Source: Candidatus Nitrospira nitrosa
GTDB lineage: Bacteria; Nitrospirota; Nitrospiria; Nitrospirales; Nitrospiraceae
Length of the DNA stretch: 64,000 bases
Assembly (NCBI RefSeq): GCF_001458735.1
Contig: NZ_CZQA01000001.1
Coordinates: 1,426,001-1,490,000, forward strand
Direction: 5' to 3'
The position numbers and the translations under genes are program-made. Numbering within the stretch: the stretch's first letter is position 1; every line of letters starts with the position of its first letter. The notes beneath the pieces are model-generated. The model was not told the DNA's origin. It searched no databases and was given only the letters and a program-made list of their open reading frames with translations. Shown in pieces: positions 1 to 9,139 of the stretch.

Positions 1-383
1 ATCCCTTTGACGAATTCGCCCATTTTCACTTCCAAATAATTTTCGAGAGACCCGTCACGGGTTTTGCTCACCTCAGGGTTGGTTGATGTGAGCATGGTTT
101 GGATCATCGTCAAGGTTTGTCGTAAGACGGCGCGTGAACCCTGAATGAAAAGGGTACGAGTGAAATCAAGGTGATCGGGTTTTGGAGCGACAGGTCCTTG
201 GGTGTCGGATACTTCCTCAATGAGGACATCCATCTGCTGATGGTTCGATGCTGCGCTGTGAAAGGTGGCGGCATCAGGGAACATGCTGATGGAGGAGTTC
301 ATAAAAATTTGTTGAACCTGCGCATGGACGGACGTGTCCGTCGTAAGCAATACGATATTGTAAGTCGCTGGTGATGTTGGCAT
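1..383 (-). CDS. Partial protein, N-terminal part, possibly a Fis-type DNA-binding protein
   Basis: A minus-strand frame is open from an ATG at 383 to the left edge, so the C-terminal part lies outside the window; about 127 residues are visible. The start of the protein (YNIVLLTTD) resembles a degenerate receiver-like strand-helix fold. The last visible stretch, LENYLEVKMGEFVKG, resembles the segment just before the helix-turn-helix in Fis-family proteins. That family call is an inference from a short stretch. An in-frame ATG at 428 is an alternative start, and no clear ribosome-binding site precedes either. The gene is divergent from the Rrf2 gene and sulfate operon at 693 onward. Confidence 0.5.
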   Translation of the reverse strand, partial: MPTSPATYNIVLLTTDTSVHAQVQQIFMNSSISMFPDAATFHSAASNHQQMDVLIEEVSDTQGPVAPKPDHLDFTRTLFIQGSRAVLRQTLTMIQTMLTSTNPEVSKTRDGSLENYLEVKMGEFVKG

Positions 384-629
384 GAAGACACCATGGAGAA
401 GAAGAGCGCGGATTATTGCCCGGGGCATAATCGATGTCAATCTGATTTTCGGCCAGGGCCTTCTGCCGGACAGCGTCGAGAAAGACGTGATGTGTGGAGA
501 ACGGTCAAGTTACTGCGGGGTTGGAGATCGGCATAGGCATGGAAGTGGGAGGCGGTTATCACGCAAGGTCGAAAGGTAGAAATACTTACAATGCAGGTCG
601 TTCACGAGGCCGATGTGAAGGGATCAGCC
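384..629. other. Divergent intergenic region
   Basis: This region separates the left-edge gene from the sulfate operon. Short frames occur on both strands but none has a convincing start plus ribosome-binding site. The only structured part lies to the right, in the promoter and palindrome before the Rrf2 gene. Confidence 0.4.
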
Positions 630-659
630 TTGACAGCTCCCTGACCAGGCAGGTAGAGT
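630..659 (+). promoter_or_regulatory. Candidate sigma-70 promoter of the sulfate operon
   Basis: A perfect -35 hexamer TTGACA (630-635) is followed 18 bp later by TAGAGT (654-659), an acceptable -10. The predicted start of transcription is near 666, directly before the palindrome at 670-685 and the Rrf2 gene. Assigned by eye. Confidence 0.45.
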
Positions 660-669
660 GTCGAGCTCT

Positions 670-685
670 AATTCCTACAGGAATT
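670..685. promoter_or_regulatory. Perfect palindrome, candidate Rrf2 operator
   Basis: AATTCCTACAGGAATT is a perfect 7-bp inverted repeat with a 2-bp spacer. It lies just after the predicted transcription start and overlaps the ribosome-binding site (AGGA at 679-682) of the Rrf2 gene. A dimeric winged-helix repressor bound here would block the operon and its own gene, as CymR and IscR do at their targets. The link to this regulator is inferred from position. Confidence 0.45.
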
Positions 686-692
686 GTAAAGA

Positions 693-1142
693 ATGAAGAT
701 GTCCAAGCGCGCAACCTATGGGATTTTGGCAGCTGTTGATATTGCAATCAATGCCACTGAGGCGCCCATTCAAGCGAGGGCTGTCTCACGACGTCAGGGG
801 ATCCCACTTCGCTTTCTTGAGCAGGTTCTTCATGCCATGAAGAACGCCGGTCTTGTAGAAAGCCATCGAGGGGCACAAGGAGGCTATCTTCTGTCGCGCG
901 AGCCGGCAGCCATCTCACTTGCCGACATATTCGAATCCTTGGAAGGGCCTGTTTTTCATCGAACCCTTGGCGATCCGCGAGCACGAAACCGGCATGTGAC
1001 AAGGCCTGAACTTCTGCTGGATGACGTGTGGGAGAAGGTGCAAGAGGCAGAGCGAAAAGTTCTGGAAAGCGTCACGATCGAACAGCTGGCTACGAACCAA
1101 CGGTCTATCGATGCTCAACGCAATCCCATGTACCACATTTGA
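693..1142 (+). CDS. Rrf2-family transcriptional regulator, cysteine-free (CymR-like)
   Basis: A 149-aa Rrf2-type winged-helix regulator. The N-terminus (MSKRATYGILAAVDIA) and the segment IPLRFLEQVLHAMKNAGLV followed by SHRGAQGGYLL form the DNA-binding domain and its wing. It has no cysteine, so it cannot carry an IscR or NsrR iron-sulfur cluster. The better analogy is CymR, which controls sulfur metabolism together with a partner protein. It is the first gene of the sulfate operon, 42 bp before the sulfite reductase gene, so it probably controls sulfur assimilation. The ATG at 693 has AGGA 10 bp upstream; the in-frame ATG at 699 is an alternative. The family is sure; the effector is unknown. 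Confidence 0.85.
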   Translation: MKMSKRATYGILAAVDIAINATEAPIQARAVSRRQGIPLRFLEQVLHAMKNAGLVESHRGAQGGYLLSREPAAISLADIFESLEGPVFHRTLGDPRARNRHVTRPELLLDDVWEKVQEAERKVLESVTIEQLATNQRSIDAQRNPMYHI

Positions 1143-1184
1143 TTGGAGAAGCTGATTCCTAATCGGTGACGAAGGAGTAGAGCT

Positions 1185-3689
1185 ATGAATCGGGTCGATT
1201 CTCTTACCATTCCGCACATTGAAACGAAACCCATCCCGCCTGCCATCCTGGAGGAAATCGAAACCTTTGAAACCGAGGCGATGCGGACGTTGGCAGGAGA
1301 CATTTCGACGGACCTGTTTAAACCCTTCCGGCTTCAATATGGCATCTATGGTCAACGCCAGCCGGGGGTCCAGATGGTGCGGGTCAAGATTCCGTTCGGT
1401 GGAATTACGGCGAACCAACTCCGCCGAGTGGCAGAACTAGCAGACCGCTACGCGACGGGCGTTGGTCATGTCACAACCAGGCAAGACATTCAGCTGCACT
1501 TTGTCGAGCTCAAAGATGTGCCGACCATCATGCGCGGTCTGGCTGAAGTCGGCCTGACCACTCGCGAGGCCTGTGCGAATACCGTACGAAATGTGACCGC
1601 ATGTCATCTGGCGGGTGTGTGCCAAGGCGAAGTCTTCGACGTGACGCCGTATGCAAAGACGGTTGCGTACCATTTACTGCGTAACCCATTAAACCAAAGT
1701 TTGCCGCGAAAGTTTAAAATCGCCTTTTCCGGCTGTGCCCACGATTGTGCCCTCACGCCGATCCATGACATCGGTTTACTGGCGGTGAAGCGAGCGGACG
1801 GTATCATCGGCTTTCGTATGGTGGCCGGTGGAGGCCTGGGTTCCACGCCTCGGATTGCCCAGCTGCTCAGAGACTTCACCCCGATGGAGGAACTGATTCC
1901 AAGCATCGAGGCGGTCATCAAGGTCTTCGATACCCTCGGCAACCGGAAGAACCGGAACAAAGCCCGCATGAAGTTTGTGATCGATAAACTAGGTTTTGAT
2001 GAATTCAAGCGACGATGGGAGGCCGCCTACGCTTCAATGGGGCACGCACTTCCGAAAAACGGCGCTATCGCTTTACTGCCCTATGAGGATGCGCCTCCAG
2101 CCCTCATCATGCCGACTCGCAACGGTGTCGCCAATGGAAATGGGAACGGGAATGGAACGCATCCGGTCGGCCAAGAAACCCCATTTGAGATGTGGAAGCG
2201 GACCAATGTGGTCCGGCAAAAGCAGGATGGGTATGTAACGGCGGCGATCAAGCTCTTCATGGGTGATATTACTTCGCAGCAACTCTTATTTGTCGCGGAT
2301 CTGGCTGAACGGTACTCCAACGGGAATCTTCGCACCACGATTAATCAGAACCTGGTGATCCGCTGGATTTCCGCCGATCAGATCCCACACCTCTATGAGG
2401 ACCTGGCGTCTCGCGGATTGGCTGATCCAGGCGCTGAACTCGTAGAAGACATCATTGCCTGTCCGGGAACCGATACGTGTGGGCTGGGCATCACGTCATC
2501 CAAAGGGTTGGCGAGAGCATTAGCCGAGGTGTTTCCTGCCGGGCGGGTACCGGAAGATTTGGCGGGGGTGGATATCAAAATCAGTGGTTGCCACAATTCC
2601 TGCGCTCAGCACCATATCTCCACGATCGGGTTGCATGGAGTTGGTAAGCGAATCGGTGAACATGTCGCGCCGCACTATGAATTGCACCTCGGCGGGTCGG
2701 TCAATGGCGCGGCCAGGATTGGTCAGATGATCGTGAAGCTGCCGGCAAAAGCGGTTCCAGCGGCGCTCTCCCATTTGATCGACGTGTATCGGCGTGATCG
2801 TCAGGCGAATGAAGGCCTACCGAAATTCATTGCCCGTGCGGGAAAGATCAAGCTGAAGGACGAATTGATTCCCTACACGATCGTCCCGTCTTACGAAGCG
2901 GATGCCACCTTCTATTACGACTGGGAAGGGGAAGATGAGTTTATTCTTGAGGACCTCGGCCCTGGTGAATGTGCCGGCGGCGCACTGGAGATGATTGAAA
3001 ACGGCATTCTGGAGGCGGATCAAGAGCTGTATCAAGCCAAGTTACTGGTCGAAAAGCATCAGTATTCTGTGTCGGTCAATAAATCGTATCGCGCCGTGTT
3101 GGCTGCCGCCAAGGCGATGTTGGTGACCGAGGGGCTTGAACCGTCGACTGACTCAGAAACCTTCATTGAATTTGACAGTCGGATTGCGCAGAAAGGGGTC
3201 ATCCCTGCGCAGTATCGCGAACTCAATAAAAAGGTCGGCGATCTCGGGCCAAAAGACACGTCTGGTGAATCGGCACGTGAGAAGATGGCATTTGCCAAAG
3301 GCTTCGTCGAGGCCTGCCGTGCCGCAACGGAACAGATGGGGAAAGATTTGAAGCTTGCCCCGGTTCAGGAGACGGCGGTTCCTGTACAGGAAGTCGCCGC
3401 AGCGGTAACTCCAATCGCCACCGAGGTGAAGCCGGCGACTCCGGCTCCGACCGGTGCGCCGGTCTACGACCTCCGTGGCGTCGCCTGTCCAATGAACTAT
3501 GTGAAGACCAAGCTGAAGCTCGAAATGATGGATGCGGGAGAGAAACTGGAAGTCTGGTTAGATGCGGGAGAGCCAATCAAGAACGTGCCGATGAGCCTCA
3601 AGAACGACGGACATAAGGTATTGATCCAAGAGGCCTTGGAGGCGGAAGCATCGCACTATCGGATTCTGGTTGAGAAGGTCGAAGGGTAA
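1185..3689 (+). CDS. sir: Ferredoxin-type sulfite (nitrite) reductase fused to helical and TusA-like domains
   Basis: An 834-aa siroheme/[4Fe-4S] reductase expected to reduce sulfite to sulfide with electrons from ferredoxin. Two homologous halves follow each other (about 45-290 and 335-560). Each has a siroheme-type motif (TTRQDIQLHF; TTINQNLVIRW). Each also has a full C-X5-C...C-X3-C set: Cys140, 146, 184, 188 and Cys426, 432, 469, 473. Single-chain family members such as CysI usually keep one set. A Gly-Asn-rich linker lies at about 313-325. Residues ~595-720 form an alpha-helical region resembling HEPN domains, and ~758-834 is a TusA-like sulfur-carrier domain (LRGVACPM). The start has AAGGAG upstream. 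Its operon partners favour sulfite over nitrite as substrate. Total length is well above the usual 500-650 aa. Confidence 0.88.
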   Translation: MNRVDSLTIPHIETKPIPPAILEEIETFETEAMRTLAGDISTDLFKPFRLQYGIYGQRQPGVQMVRVKIPFGGITANQLRRVAELADRYATGVGHVTTRQDIQLHFVELKDVPTIMRGLAEVGLTTREACANTVRNVTACHLAGVCQGEVFDVTPYAKTVAYHLLRNPLNQSLPRKFKIAFSGCAHDCALTPIHDIGLLAVKRADGIIGFRMVAGGGLGSTPRIAQLLRDFTPMEELIPSIEAVIKVFDTLGNRKNRNKARMKFVIDKLGFDEFKRRWEAAYASMGHALPKNGAIALLPYEDAPPALIMPTRNGVANGNGNGNGTHPVGQETPFEMWKRTNVVRQKQDGYVTAAIKLFMGDITSQQLLFVADLAERYSNGNLRTTINQNLVIRWISADQIPHLYEDLASRGLADPGAELVEDIIACPGTDTCGLGITSSKGLARALAEVFPAGRVPEDLAGVDIKISGCHNSCAQHHISTIGLHGVGKRIGEHVAPHYELHLGGSVNGAARIGQMIVKLPAKAVPAALSHLIDVYRRDRQANEGLPKFIARAGKIKLKDELIPYTIVPSYEADATFYYDWEGEDEFILEDLGPGECAGGALEMIENGILEADQELYQAKLLVEKHQYSVSVNKSYRAVLAAAKAMLVTEGLEPSTDSETFIEFDSRIAQKGVIPAQYRELNKKVGDLGPKDTSGESAREKMAFAKGFVEACRAATEQMGKDLKLAPVQETAVPVQEVAAAVTPIATEVKPATPAPTGAPVYDLRGVACPMNYVKTKLKLEMMDAGEKLEVWLDAGEPIKNVPMSLKNDGHKVLIQEALEAEASHYRILVEKVEG

Positions 3690-3705
3690 CGGAGACAGGT
3701 CAACT

Positions 3706-4425
3706 GTGACAGTGAGCGGTCAATCCGAACAGCTTGCAGAACTTCAGGCCTGGGGTGCCTCGTTTGAGACGAAGCAACCCCAAGATGTCCTGACGGCTGC
3801 CATCGAGCGATACGGGAACATTGTCCTCGCGTGCAGCTTCGGGGCCGAGGACGTGGTTCTTGTCGACATGGTACATCGCATCAATCCCTCGGTTCCGTTG
3901 TTTTATCTCGATACCGATTTTTTATTTCCTGAAACCTATGCCACGCGAGATCAGATTGTCGAAAGGTATCGACTAAAGCCGGCACAGGTGATTCAAGGGA
4001 AATCGTTGCTGACGCCTGAGCAGCAGGCCAGGCAGTATGGGGAAGCGCTTTGGGCAACCAAGCCTGGAGCTGATCAGTGCTGTCAATTAAGAAAGGTTGA
4101 GCCGTTGACTCGTGTGCTGCAGGGGTACGATGCATGGATCACCGGAATTAGGCGCGATCAAGCCCCGTCTAGAGCCAATGCTGGATTGATCGAATGGGAC
4201 GACAAGTTCAAGTTGGTCAAGGTCAACCCACTGGCGCGATGGAGCTGGACCGATGTTTGGACCTACATCAAGATCTACGAAGTTCCCTACAACCCACTGC
4301 ATGATCAGAATTACCCCAGCATTGGCTGCACCCATTGCACGAAACCAGTGATGCCGGGGCAAGATCCTCGATCCGGCCGTTGGCAGGGTAATGCCAAAAC
4401 CGAGTGCGGGCTTCATAAGTCGTAA
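3706..4425 (+). CDS. cysH: Adenylylsulfate (APS) reductase, CysH family
   Basis: A cytoplasmic reductase that releases sulfite from activated sulfate. The PP-loop-like start is LACSFGAEDVVLVDM. The cysteine pairs DQCCQL and GCTHC are the [4Fe-4S] ligands that mark bacterial enzymes using APS rather than PAPS. The C-terminal ECGLH carries the catalytic cysteine. The GTG at 3706 has GGAG 11 bp upstream and gives 239 aa; an upstream in-frame start at 3670 would overlap the sulfite reductase gene by 20 bp. The next gene begins 2 bp after its stop, which suggests coupled translation. Confidence 0.93.
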   Translation: MTVSGQSEQLAELQAWGASFETKQPQDVLTAAIERYGNIVLACSFGAEDVVLVDMVHRINPSVPLFYLDTDFLFPETYATRDQIVERYRLKPAQVIQGKSLLTPEQQARQYGEALWATKPGADQCCQLRKVEPLTRVLQGYDAWITGIRRDQAPSRANAGLIEWDDKFKLVKVNPLARWSWTDVWTYIKIYEVPYNPLHDQNYPSIGCTHCTKPVMPGQDPRSGRWQGNAKTECGLHKS

Positions 4426-4426
4426 C

Positions 4427-5467
4427 ATGCCATTTCACGAAATTCTCGCAAAAATTGCCAAGGGCCCCAAAGCGTCCAAAGACCTGACGTGGGACGAGTG
4501 TAAGCAATCGATGAAAGCCTTAGTCGAGGGCGAAGCAACCCCGGCTCAAGTCGGGGCATTCCTCATCGCTATGCGATTCAAAATGGAGTCCGTCACGGAA
4601 TTGGCGGGATTGACCGCCGCCGCTCGGCAATATGTGCCACCGCTCGCGGTCTCACGGGAGTTGGCTGCCGTGGATGTGCCGACCTACGCCGGGAAACAGG
4701 ACACTTTTCACGCGATTGTCGCGGCCTCAATCGTGGCGACAGCAGCCGGGGCCACAGTTTTGATGCACGGCTATGATGGAATCCCTGGACGGCCTGGTGC
4801 GGCCGGGGTGTTAAAAGCGCTAGGAATTCGGGTGGATGCCGAACCCAAGCAGGTCGCCGAAGAGGTGAACCGAAACCGCTTCGCGTATTTAGACATCGGA
4901 CTGTACCACCCACCGATCTATCGTTTTCTGGAAATGCGCCAGACGCTTGGCGTCAGAAATGTGTTCCATCCGATTGCAAGACTACTCAATCCGGCTCGGG
5001 CGAAGGTGCAAGTGGTGGGGTTGTCGCATCCCCCTCATTTTGAAAAGACAGCCGAAGCCTTACGTATCCTTGGCTGTCCCCATGCCCTGGTTGTGCGGGG
5101 AGTCGAGGGCGACCCTGAGTTATCGGCCTCGATGGCAACGAGAGTATTGGAATTGCGCGAGGAGCGAATCACCCCGATCGGTGTGGCGCCAAAGGATTTC
5201 GGCCTGGCCTTTGCTCCCTCCCGCGAGATGGCAGGATTTCAACCGGACCAGAGGGAGAAGGAAGCAGATCTCCTTCGTGGAATACTGCAGAATCGTGTGC
5301 AAGGCGGTCAAAAGGACTGGGTGCTGATGAATGCGGCGATGCTACTGTATGCCTCAGGAAAAGGAACATCGTTTGCTGCCTGTTTCCCGGTGGTTCGCGC
5401 CGCGATTGAGGGAGGTGCTGCGGCTCGTAAGCTGGAGGATCTCGTGAAGCAGTCGGTGCCAGCCTAG
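4427..5467 (+). CDS. Anthranilate phosphoribosyltransferase-like (TrpD2/YbiB-type) protein
   Basis: A 346-aa protein with the TrpD fold: an N-terminal helical domain and a large alpha/beta domain ([33 protein letters not shown]). The PRPP-binding loop of true TrpD, a GTGGD motif before the phosphate-binding Ser/Thr, is replaced here by [15 protein letters not shown]. It is therefore unlikely to be the tryptophan enzyme. The TrpD2 branch (E. coli YbiB) is reported to bind nucleic acid. It sits tightly between cysH and cysD, so a role connected with sulfate assimilation is inferred, but its activity is unknown. Start chosen at the ATG 2 bp after the cysH stop. Confidence 0.75.
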   Translation: MPFHEILAKIAKGPKASKDLTWDECKQSMKALVEGEATPAQVGAFLIAMRFKMESVTELAGLTAAARQYVPPLAVSRELAAVDVPTYAGKQDTFHAIVAASIVATAAGATVLMHGYDGIPGRPGAAGVLKALGIRVDAEPKQVAEEVNRNRFAYLDIGLYHPPIYRFLEMRQTLGVRNVFHPIARLLNPARAKVQVVGLSHPPHFEKTAEALRILGCPHALVVRGVEGDPELSASMATRVLELREERITPIGVAPKDFGLAFAPSREMAGFQPDQREKEADLLRGILQNRVQGGQKDWVLMNAAMLLYASGKGTSFAACFPVVRAAIEGGAAARKLEDLVKQSVPA

Positions 5468-5493
5468 AACAAGAACTGGAAAGAACAGAGGTC

Positions 5494-6291
5494 ATGAAAC
5501 ATCTGCGTCAGTTGGAAGATCAAAGCGTCTACATTCTGCGAGAAGCCTACAAGCATTTCAACAATCTCGCCATGCTCTGGTCGATGGGCAAGGATTCCAC
5601 GGTGCTCCTGTGGCTCGCTCGAAAGGCCTTCTTCGGGCACGTACCGTTTCCACTGCTTCATGTCGATACCAGCTACAAGATTCCGGCGATGATCGAATAT
5701 CGCGACCGTCTCGCGCGGGAGTGGGGATTGGATTTGGTTGTCGGTCAAAATAAAGAAGCGTTGGCGGCGGGTATGAACCACACAATGGGTCGTGTGGTCT
5801 GTTGCACGGCGTTAAAGACGAACGGTCTCAAACAACTGCTGGAAAACAAGGGATACACCGGGGTCATCCTTGGAGTCCGCGCCGATGAGGAAGGAACAAG
5901 GGCTAAGGAGCGCTATTTCTCGCCACGAGATAAGCATGGAGACTGGGATTTTCGGGATCAGCCACCGGAGCTCTGGGACCAATACAAGACCACCTTCCCG
6001 CCTGGCACGCACATTCGCATTCACCCGTTGCTGGATTGGACGGAAATCAACATCTGGGAATACATCAAGCTCGAAAACATTCCCTTCATCGATCTGTATC
6101 TCGACAAAGGTGATGGAATGCGCTATCGCAGCCTCGGCTGCGCCCCCTGTACGACACCGATCAAATCCACAGCCAAGACCGTGGACGACATTATCGAGGA
6201 ACTGCGGCATACGACCGTAGCTGAACGCTCGGGACGAGCGCAGGACGAAGGCCGCGGAATGGAATTGCTGAGGAAGGACGGGTACATGTAA
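5494..6291 (+). CDS. cysD: Sulfate adenylyltransferase subunit 2
   Basis: A 265-aa ATP-pyrophosphatase-fold subunit that forms adenosine 5'-phosphosulfate from ATP and sulfate, in complex with the GTPase subunit encoded next. The PP-loop is [13 protein letters not shown] near residue 30. Other family blocks are visible: [37 protein letters not shown] and the C-terminal [11 protein letters not shown]. Its TAA stop shares one base with the ATG of cysNC (TAATG), a typical coupling arrangement for the heterodimer. Length is slightly short of the usual ~300 aa. Confidence 0.95.
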   Translation: MKHLRQLEDQSVYILREAYKHFNNLAMLWSMGKDSTVLLWLARKAFFGHVPFPLLHVDTSYKIPAMIEYRDRLAREWGLDLVVGQNKEALAAGMNHTMGRVVCCTALKTNGLKQLLENKGYTGVILGVRADEEGTRAKERYFSPRDKHGDWDFRDQPPELWDQYKTTFPPGTHIRIHPLLDWTEINIWEYIKLENIPFIDLYLDKGDGMRYRSLGCAPCTTPIKSTAKTVDDIIEELRHTTVAERSGRAQDEGRGMELLRKDGYM

Positions 6292-8162
6292 TGGGGAATA
6301 CGACCATTACGGCTGCGGCTGCGCGAGCAGTCTCGAAGCCAGAGGAAAATTTGAACATCGTTATCGTCGGCCATGTGGATCATGGCAAGTCGACGTTACT
6401 GGGACGGTTGTATGCCGATACCAATTCATTGCCGGATGGCAAACTGGAAAAGGTGCAGGCTATCTGCAAGCAGCAGGGCAAGGAATTTGAGTATGCCTTT
6501 CTCTTTGATGCTTTTCTGGAGGAGCAAGAGCAGGGGATAACGATCGATACGGCCCGAACGTTTTTCATGTGGAAGGGCCGGCAGTACATCATCATCGATG
6601 CCCCAGGGCACAAAGAGTTTCTGAAGAACATGATTTCCGGGGCGGCCCGTGCTGAGGCAGCCTTGCTGTTGATCGATGCGTTGGAAGGGGTCAAGGAGCA
6701 GTCAAAGAAGCACGGGTATCTCTTGTCGCTGCTGGGTGTCCGGCAGTTTGCCGTGGTCGTCAACAAGATGGATCTGGTCGGCTATCGGCAGGACGTGTTT
6801 GAGGGGATCGAAAAAGAGTATCGGGAATTTTTGGGACAGTTCAAAGCCGTGCCGGCACAGTTCATCCCAGTGAGCGCCAAACTCGGCGACAATATCGCCA
6901 ATCGCAGCAAGCAGATGTTATGGTACAGCGGCCCTACCGTCCTGGACACACTCGGTGCCTTCAAGAAGGAAGCCGCTCGTTCGGAGCAGCCCCTCCGGTT
7001 GCCGGTACAAGATGTCTATAAGTTCGATGCGCGCAGGATCATCACCGGTCGCATCACCGCTGGTCGAGTCAAAGTGGGCGATCACGTAGTCTTCTCGCCT
7101 TCAAACAAGCGGGCGAACGTCCGGACGGTGGAAGCGTTCAATATCGAGCCGCAACCGACCGAAGGCCAAGCAGGACAATCGATCGGTGTGACGCTGGATG
7201 AACAGATCTTCGTGGAGCGAGGCGAAATCGCCTCGCATCAAGAGAGCCTTCCGTCTGTTTCCACGGCCTTTCGCGCCAACTTGTTTTGGTTGGGGAAGCG
7301 GCCGTTGGAGAAAGGGAGAAAGTATCTGTTGCGGGTGGCCACGAAAGAAGTGGACTGCGAAGTGGTCTCGATCCACCGCATTATCGATACGATGGATCTC
7401 GCCCAGCAACAGGGTAGTCACACAGTCAATAAGAATCAGGTGGCTGAGCTGACCTTGCGTACGAAGATTCCGGTCGCATTCGACCTCTCCGCTTCCTTCG
7501 AAGCTACCGGGCGCTTCGTCCTCGTCGATGAATACGATATCTCCGGCGGCGGCATCGTGACCGAACTGGTCCATGACGATCAGGAATTTCTTCGCGAAGA
7601 GGCCCGTCGGCGTGACTTTGCCTGGGTGAAGGGCGAAGTCACGGTTGAGGATCGTGCCCAACAGTACGGCCATCGGGCGGCGATCGTCCTAATTACCGGT
7701 GGGCGGCACACCGGTAAATCGTTCTTGGCTAGAAAACTCGAAGGGCGTCTCGTGGCTGATGGACGCCACGCCTATCTGTTGGACGGCGAAAATCTTCGTC
7801 GCGGGCTTGATGCGGATCTCAGCGAAGAAGAGCGTGGGCAGACGACAGAGATGGCTCGGCGTTACGGCGAAGTTGCACGGCTTCTCATGGACACCGGCCT
7901 CATTGTCGTCTCGACAACCAATCCGTTCGGCCTGGCCTATCGTGAAGCCTCGGAAGCCATTAGGACTCTTGTCCATCCCGCGCCGGTGATCGCCGTGCAC
8001 ATGAGCAAGACCGCAGAGGAGCCGCCGCCCAATACGGATGTGGCTTTTGCCAGCCCAACGGATTTCGACGCCGCCACCGCGAAGATTTTGGACGAATTGA
8101 AACGCCGGGGTGTCTTGGCTCAGGCTATTGGTGCCAAACCGGTCTTTCAATATTCGATCTAG
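6291..8162 (+). CDS. cysNC: Sulfate adenylyltransferase subunit 1 fused to a shortened APS-kinase domain
   Basis: A 623-aa fusion. The N-terminal CysN GTPase has G1 GHVDHGKST (near residue 28), G3 DAPGHKEF and G4 NKMD, followed by EF-Tu-like beta-barrel domains; it powers sulfate adenylylation with CysD. From about residue 462 an APS-kinase-like domain follows, with P-loop GGRHTGKSF (470-478) and the substrate segment DGENLRRGL. That domain is about 155 residues against roughly 200 in active CysC. The usual FISPFR-type segment reads STTNPFG, and the later substrate-lid region is largely missing. Because the CysH here is of the APS type, a weak or lost kinase would be tolerated. Last gene of the operon. 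Confidence 0.92.
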   Translation: MGNTTITAAAARAVSKPEENLNIVIVGHVDHGKSTLLGRLYADTNSLPDGKLEKVQAICKQQGKEFEYAFLFDAFLEEQEQGITIDTARTFFMWKGRQYIIIDAPGHKEFLKNMISGAARAEAALLLIDALEGVKEQSKKHGYLLSLLGVRQFAVVVNKMDLVGYRQDVFEGIEKEYREFLGQFKAVPAQFIPVSAKLGDNIANRSKQMLWYSGPTVLDTLGAFKKEAARSEQPLRLPVQDVYKFDARRIITGRITAGRVKVGDHVVFSPSNKRANVRTVEAFNIEPQPTEGQAGQSIGVTLDEQIFVERGEIASHQESLPSVSTAFRANLFWLGKRPLEKGRKYLLRVATKEVDCEVVSIHRIIDTMDLAQQQGSHTVNKNQVAELTLRTKIPVAFDLSASFEATGRFVLVDEYDISGGGIVTELVHDDQEFLREEARRRDFAWVKGEVTVEDRAQQYGHRAAIVLITGGRHTGKSFLARKLEGRLVADGRHAYLLDGENLRRGLDADLSEEERGQTTEMARRYGEVARLLMDTGLIVVSTTNPFGLAYREASEAIRTLVHPAPVIAVHMSKTAEEPPPNTDVAFASPTDFDAATAKILDELKRRGVLAQAIGAKPVFQYSI

Positions 8163-8561
8163 CCCAACGCTAGCCGACGGACTCGATACGCTGACCATCG
8201 ATTCGTTATGTCATTGCCTCCCACGTAAACAAGACACAGAAGAGACGAAGCCGAGTACAGACGTTGGACGTGCGGGCCTGCTGCAGATTTAGGCCGGCCA
8301 TGGCGAGTCTTGTTGAAGAATTGAATTGCCTGGAGGGACTGGCGTCAGGCGTTTATTGCCTACGGCAACGCAGTAAAATTGTCGGCCTCCGCATCAGGCC
8401 CTGTGAAACAAGACGTCACACCAATCCACAGTCGGTGGGACACACCCAAGATGTGAGTTTCACGCCCTTCAGCCGATAGCGCAGGGCAGGCCTCTTGACG
8501 GCCTTGCTATATACCACTATTCTGTTGTGACATACTCATTTATTCTCCTTAGGCCAAATTG
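8163..8561. other. Intergenic region after the sulfate operon
   Basis: About 400 bp with only short low-quality frames and no strong ribosome-binding sites. No perfect terminator hairpin was found. The right end should hold the promoter of the OmpA-domain gene. Confidence 0.4.
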
Positions 8562-9134
8562 ATGGTCATGCAGGGCAAAGATCCGTTTCTGGTAATTCTT
8601 GGGGTATTCATCCTTGGTATGACGTTCTTTTTCTGTGGGAAAGGGGTGGTGACGTCACCTCCTCCGGTTGCACTTGAGCATCCGGCTGAGCATCCTTCAC
8701 AGGCCCCCAAAGCTATTGAGCGACAACCGTCGCCACCTACAATACCGGCGGTCTCTGCGCCGGCAGTCCCCCAAAAGAAGATAGACGATCTGCTGATCGG
8801 TAAGACGATTCCATTCCGCATCAACAGCGCGACCCTTCTGTCGGACGGGAAAGTCGTCTTGAATGGAGTGGCCGCGAAGTTGCGCGAAGACCCAACGGTG
8901 ACTGTGGAAGTCAACAGTCAGATGGACAACGGCAGACCGGAGGGTGCGAATCAGATGCTCTCGGAACAGCGTGTCAACGCCGTCGTCGAGTACTTGGTCT
9001 CACAGGGAATCGCAGCCGAACGGCTGATCCCCAAAGAGTACGACGCGTCGCGATCAATTGCTGCGAGTGCTACCGATGAGGGGCGCAGGCAAAACCGAAG
9101 AATCGAATTGTCCATCGGAACGACGGGAGAATAG
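8562..9134 (+). CDS. OmpA-family envelope protein
   Basis: A 190-aa protein with one N-terminal hydrophobic segment (residues ~8-25), a Pro-rich linker (~30-70) and a C-terminal OmpA-like peptidoglycan-binding domain (~80-190). The domain shows family features: a beta strand opening (IPFRINSATLLSDG), then LSEQRVNAVVEYLVSQGI and the closing RRQNRRIEL. It probably links the inner membrane or envelope to peptidoglycan. The first strand lacks the typical Asp-Ala-Leu-Phe form. ATG at 8562 chosen; a TTG at 8559 is directly upstream. It is followed after 5 bp by the 663-aa membrane protein, so the two are probably co-transcribed. Confidence 0.8.
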   Translation: MVMQGKDPFLVILGVFILGMTFFFCGKGVVTSPPPVALEHPAEHPSQAPKAIERQPSPPTIPAVSAPAVPQKKIDDLLIGKTIPFRINSATLLSDGKVVLNGVAAKLREDPTVTVEVNSQMDNGRPEGANQMLSEQRVNAVVEYLVSQGIAAERLIPKEYDASRSIAASATDEGRRQNRRIELSIGTTGE

Positions 9135-9139
9135 TCGTC

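Noticed and set aside
8264-8479. 71-codon frame after cysNC
   Set aside because: Poor composition, no ribosome-binding site and no similarity to known proteins.
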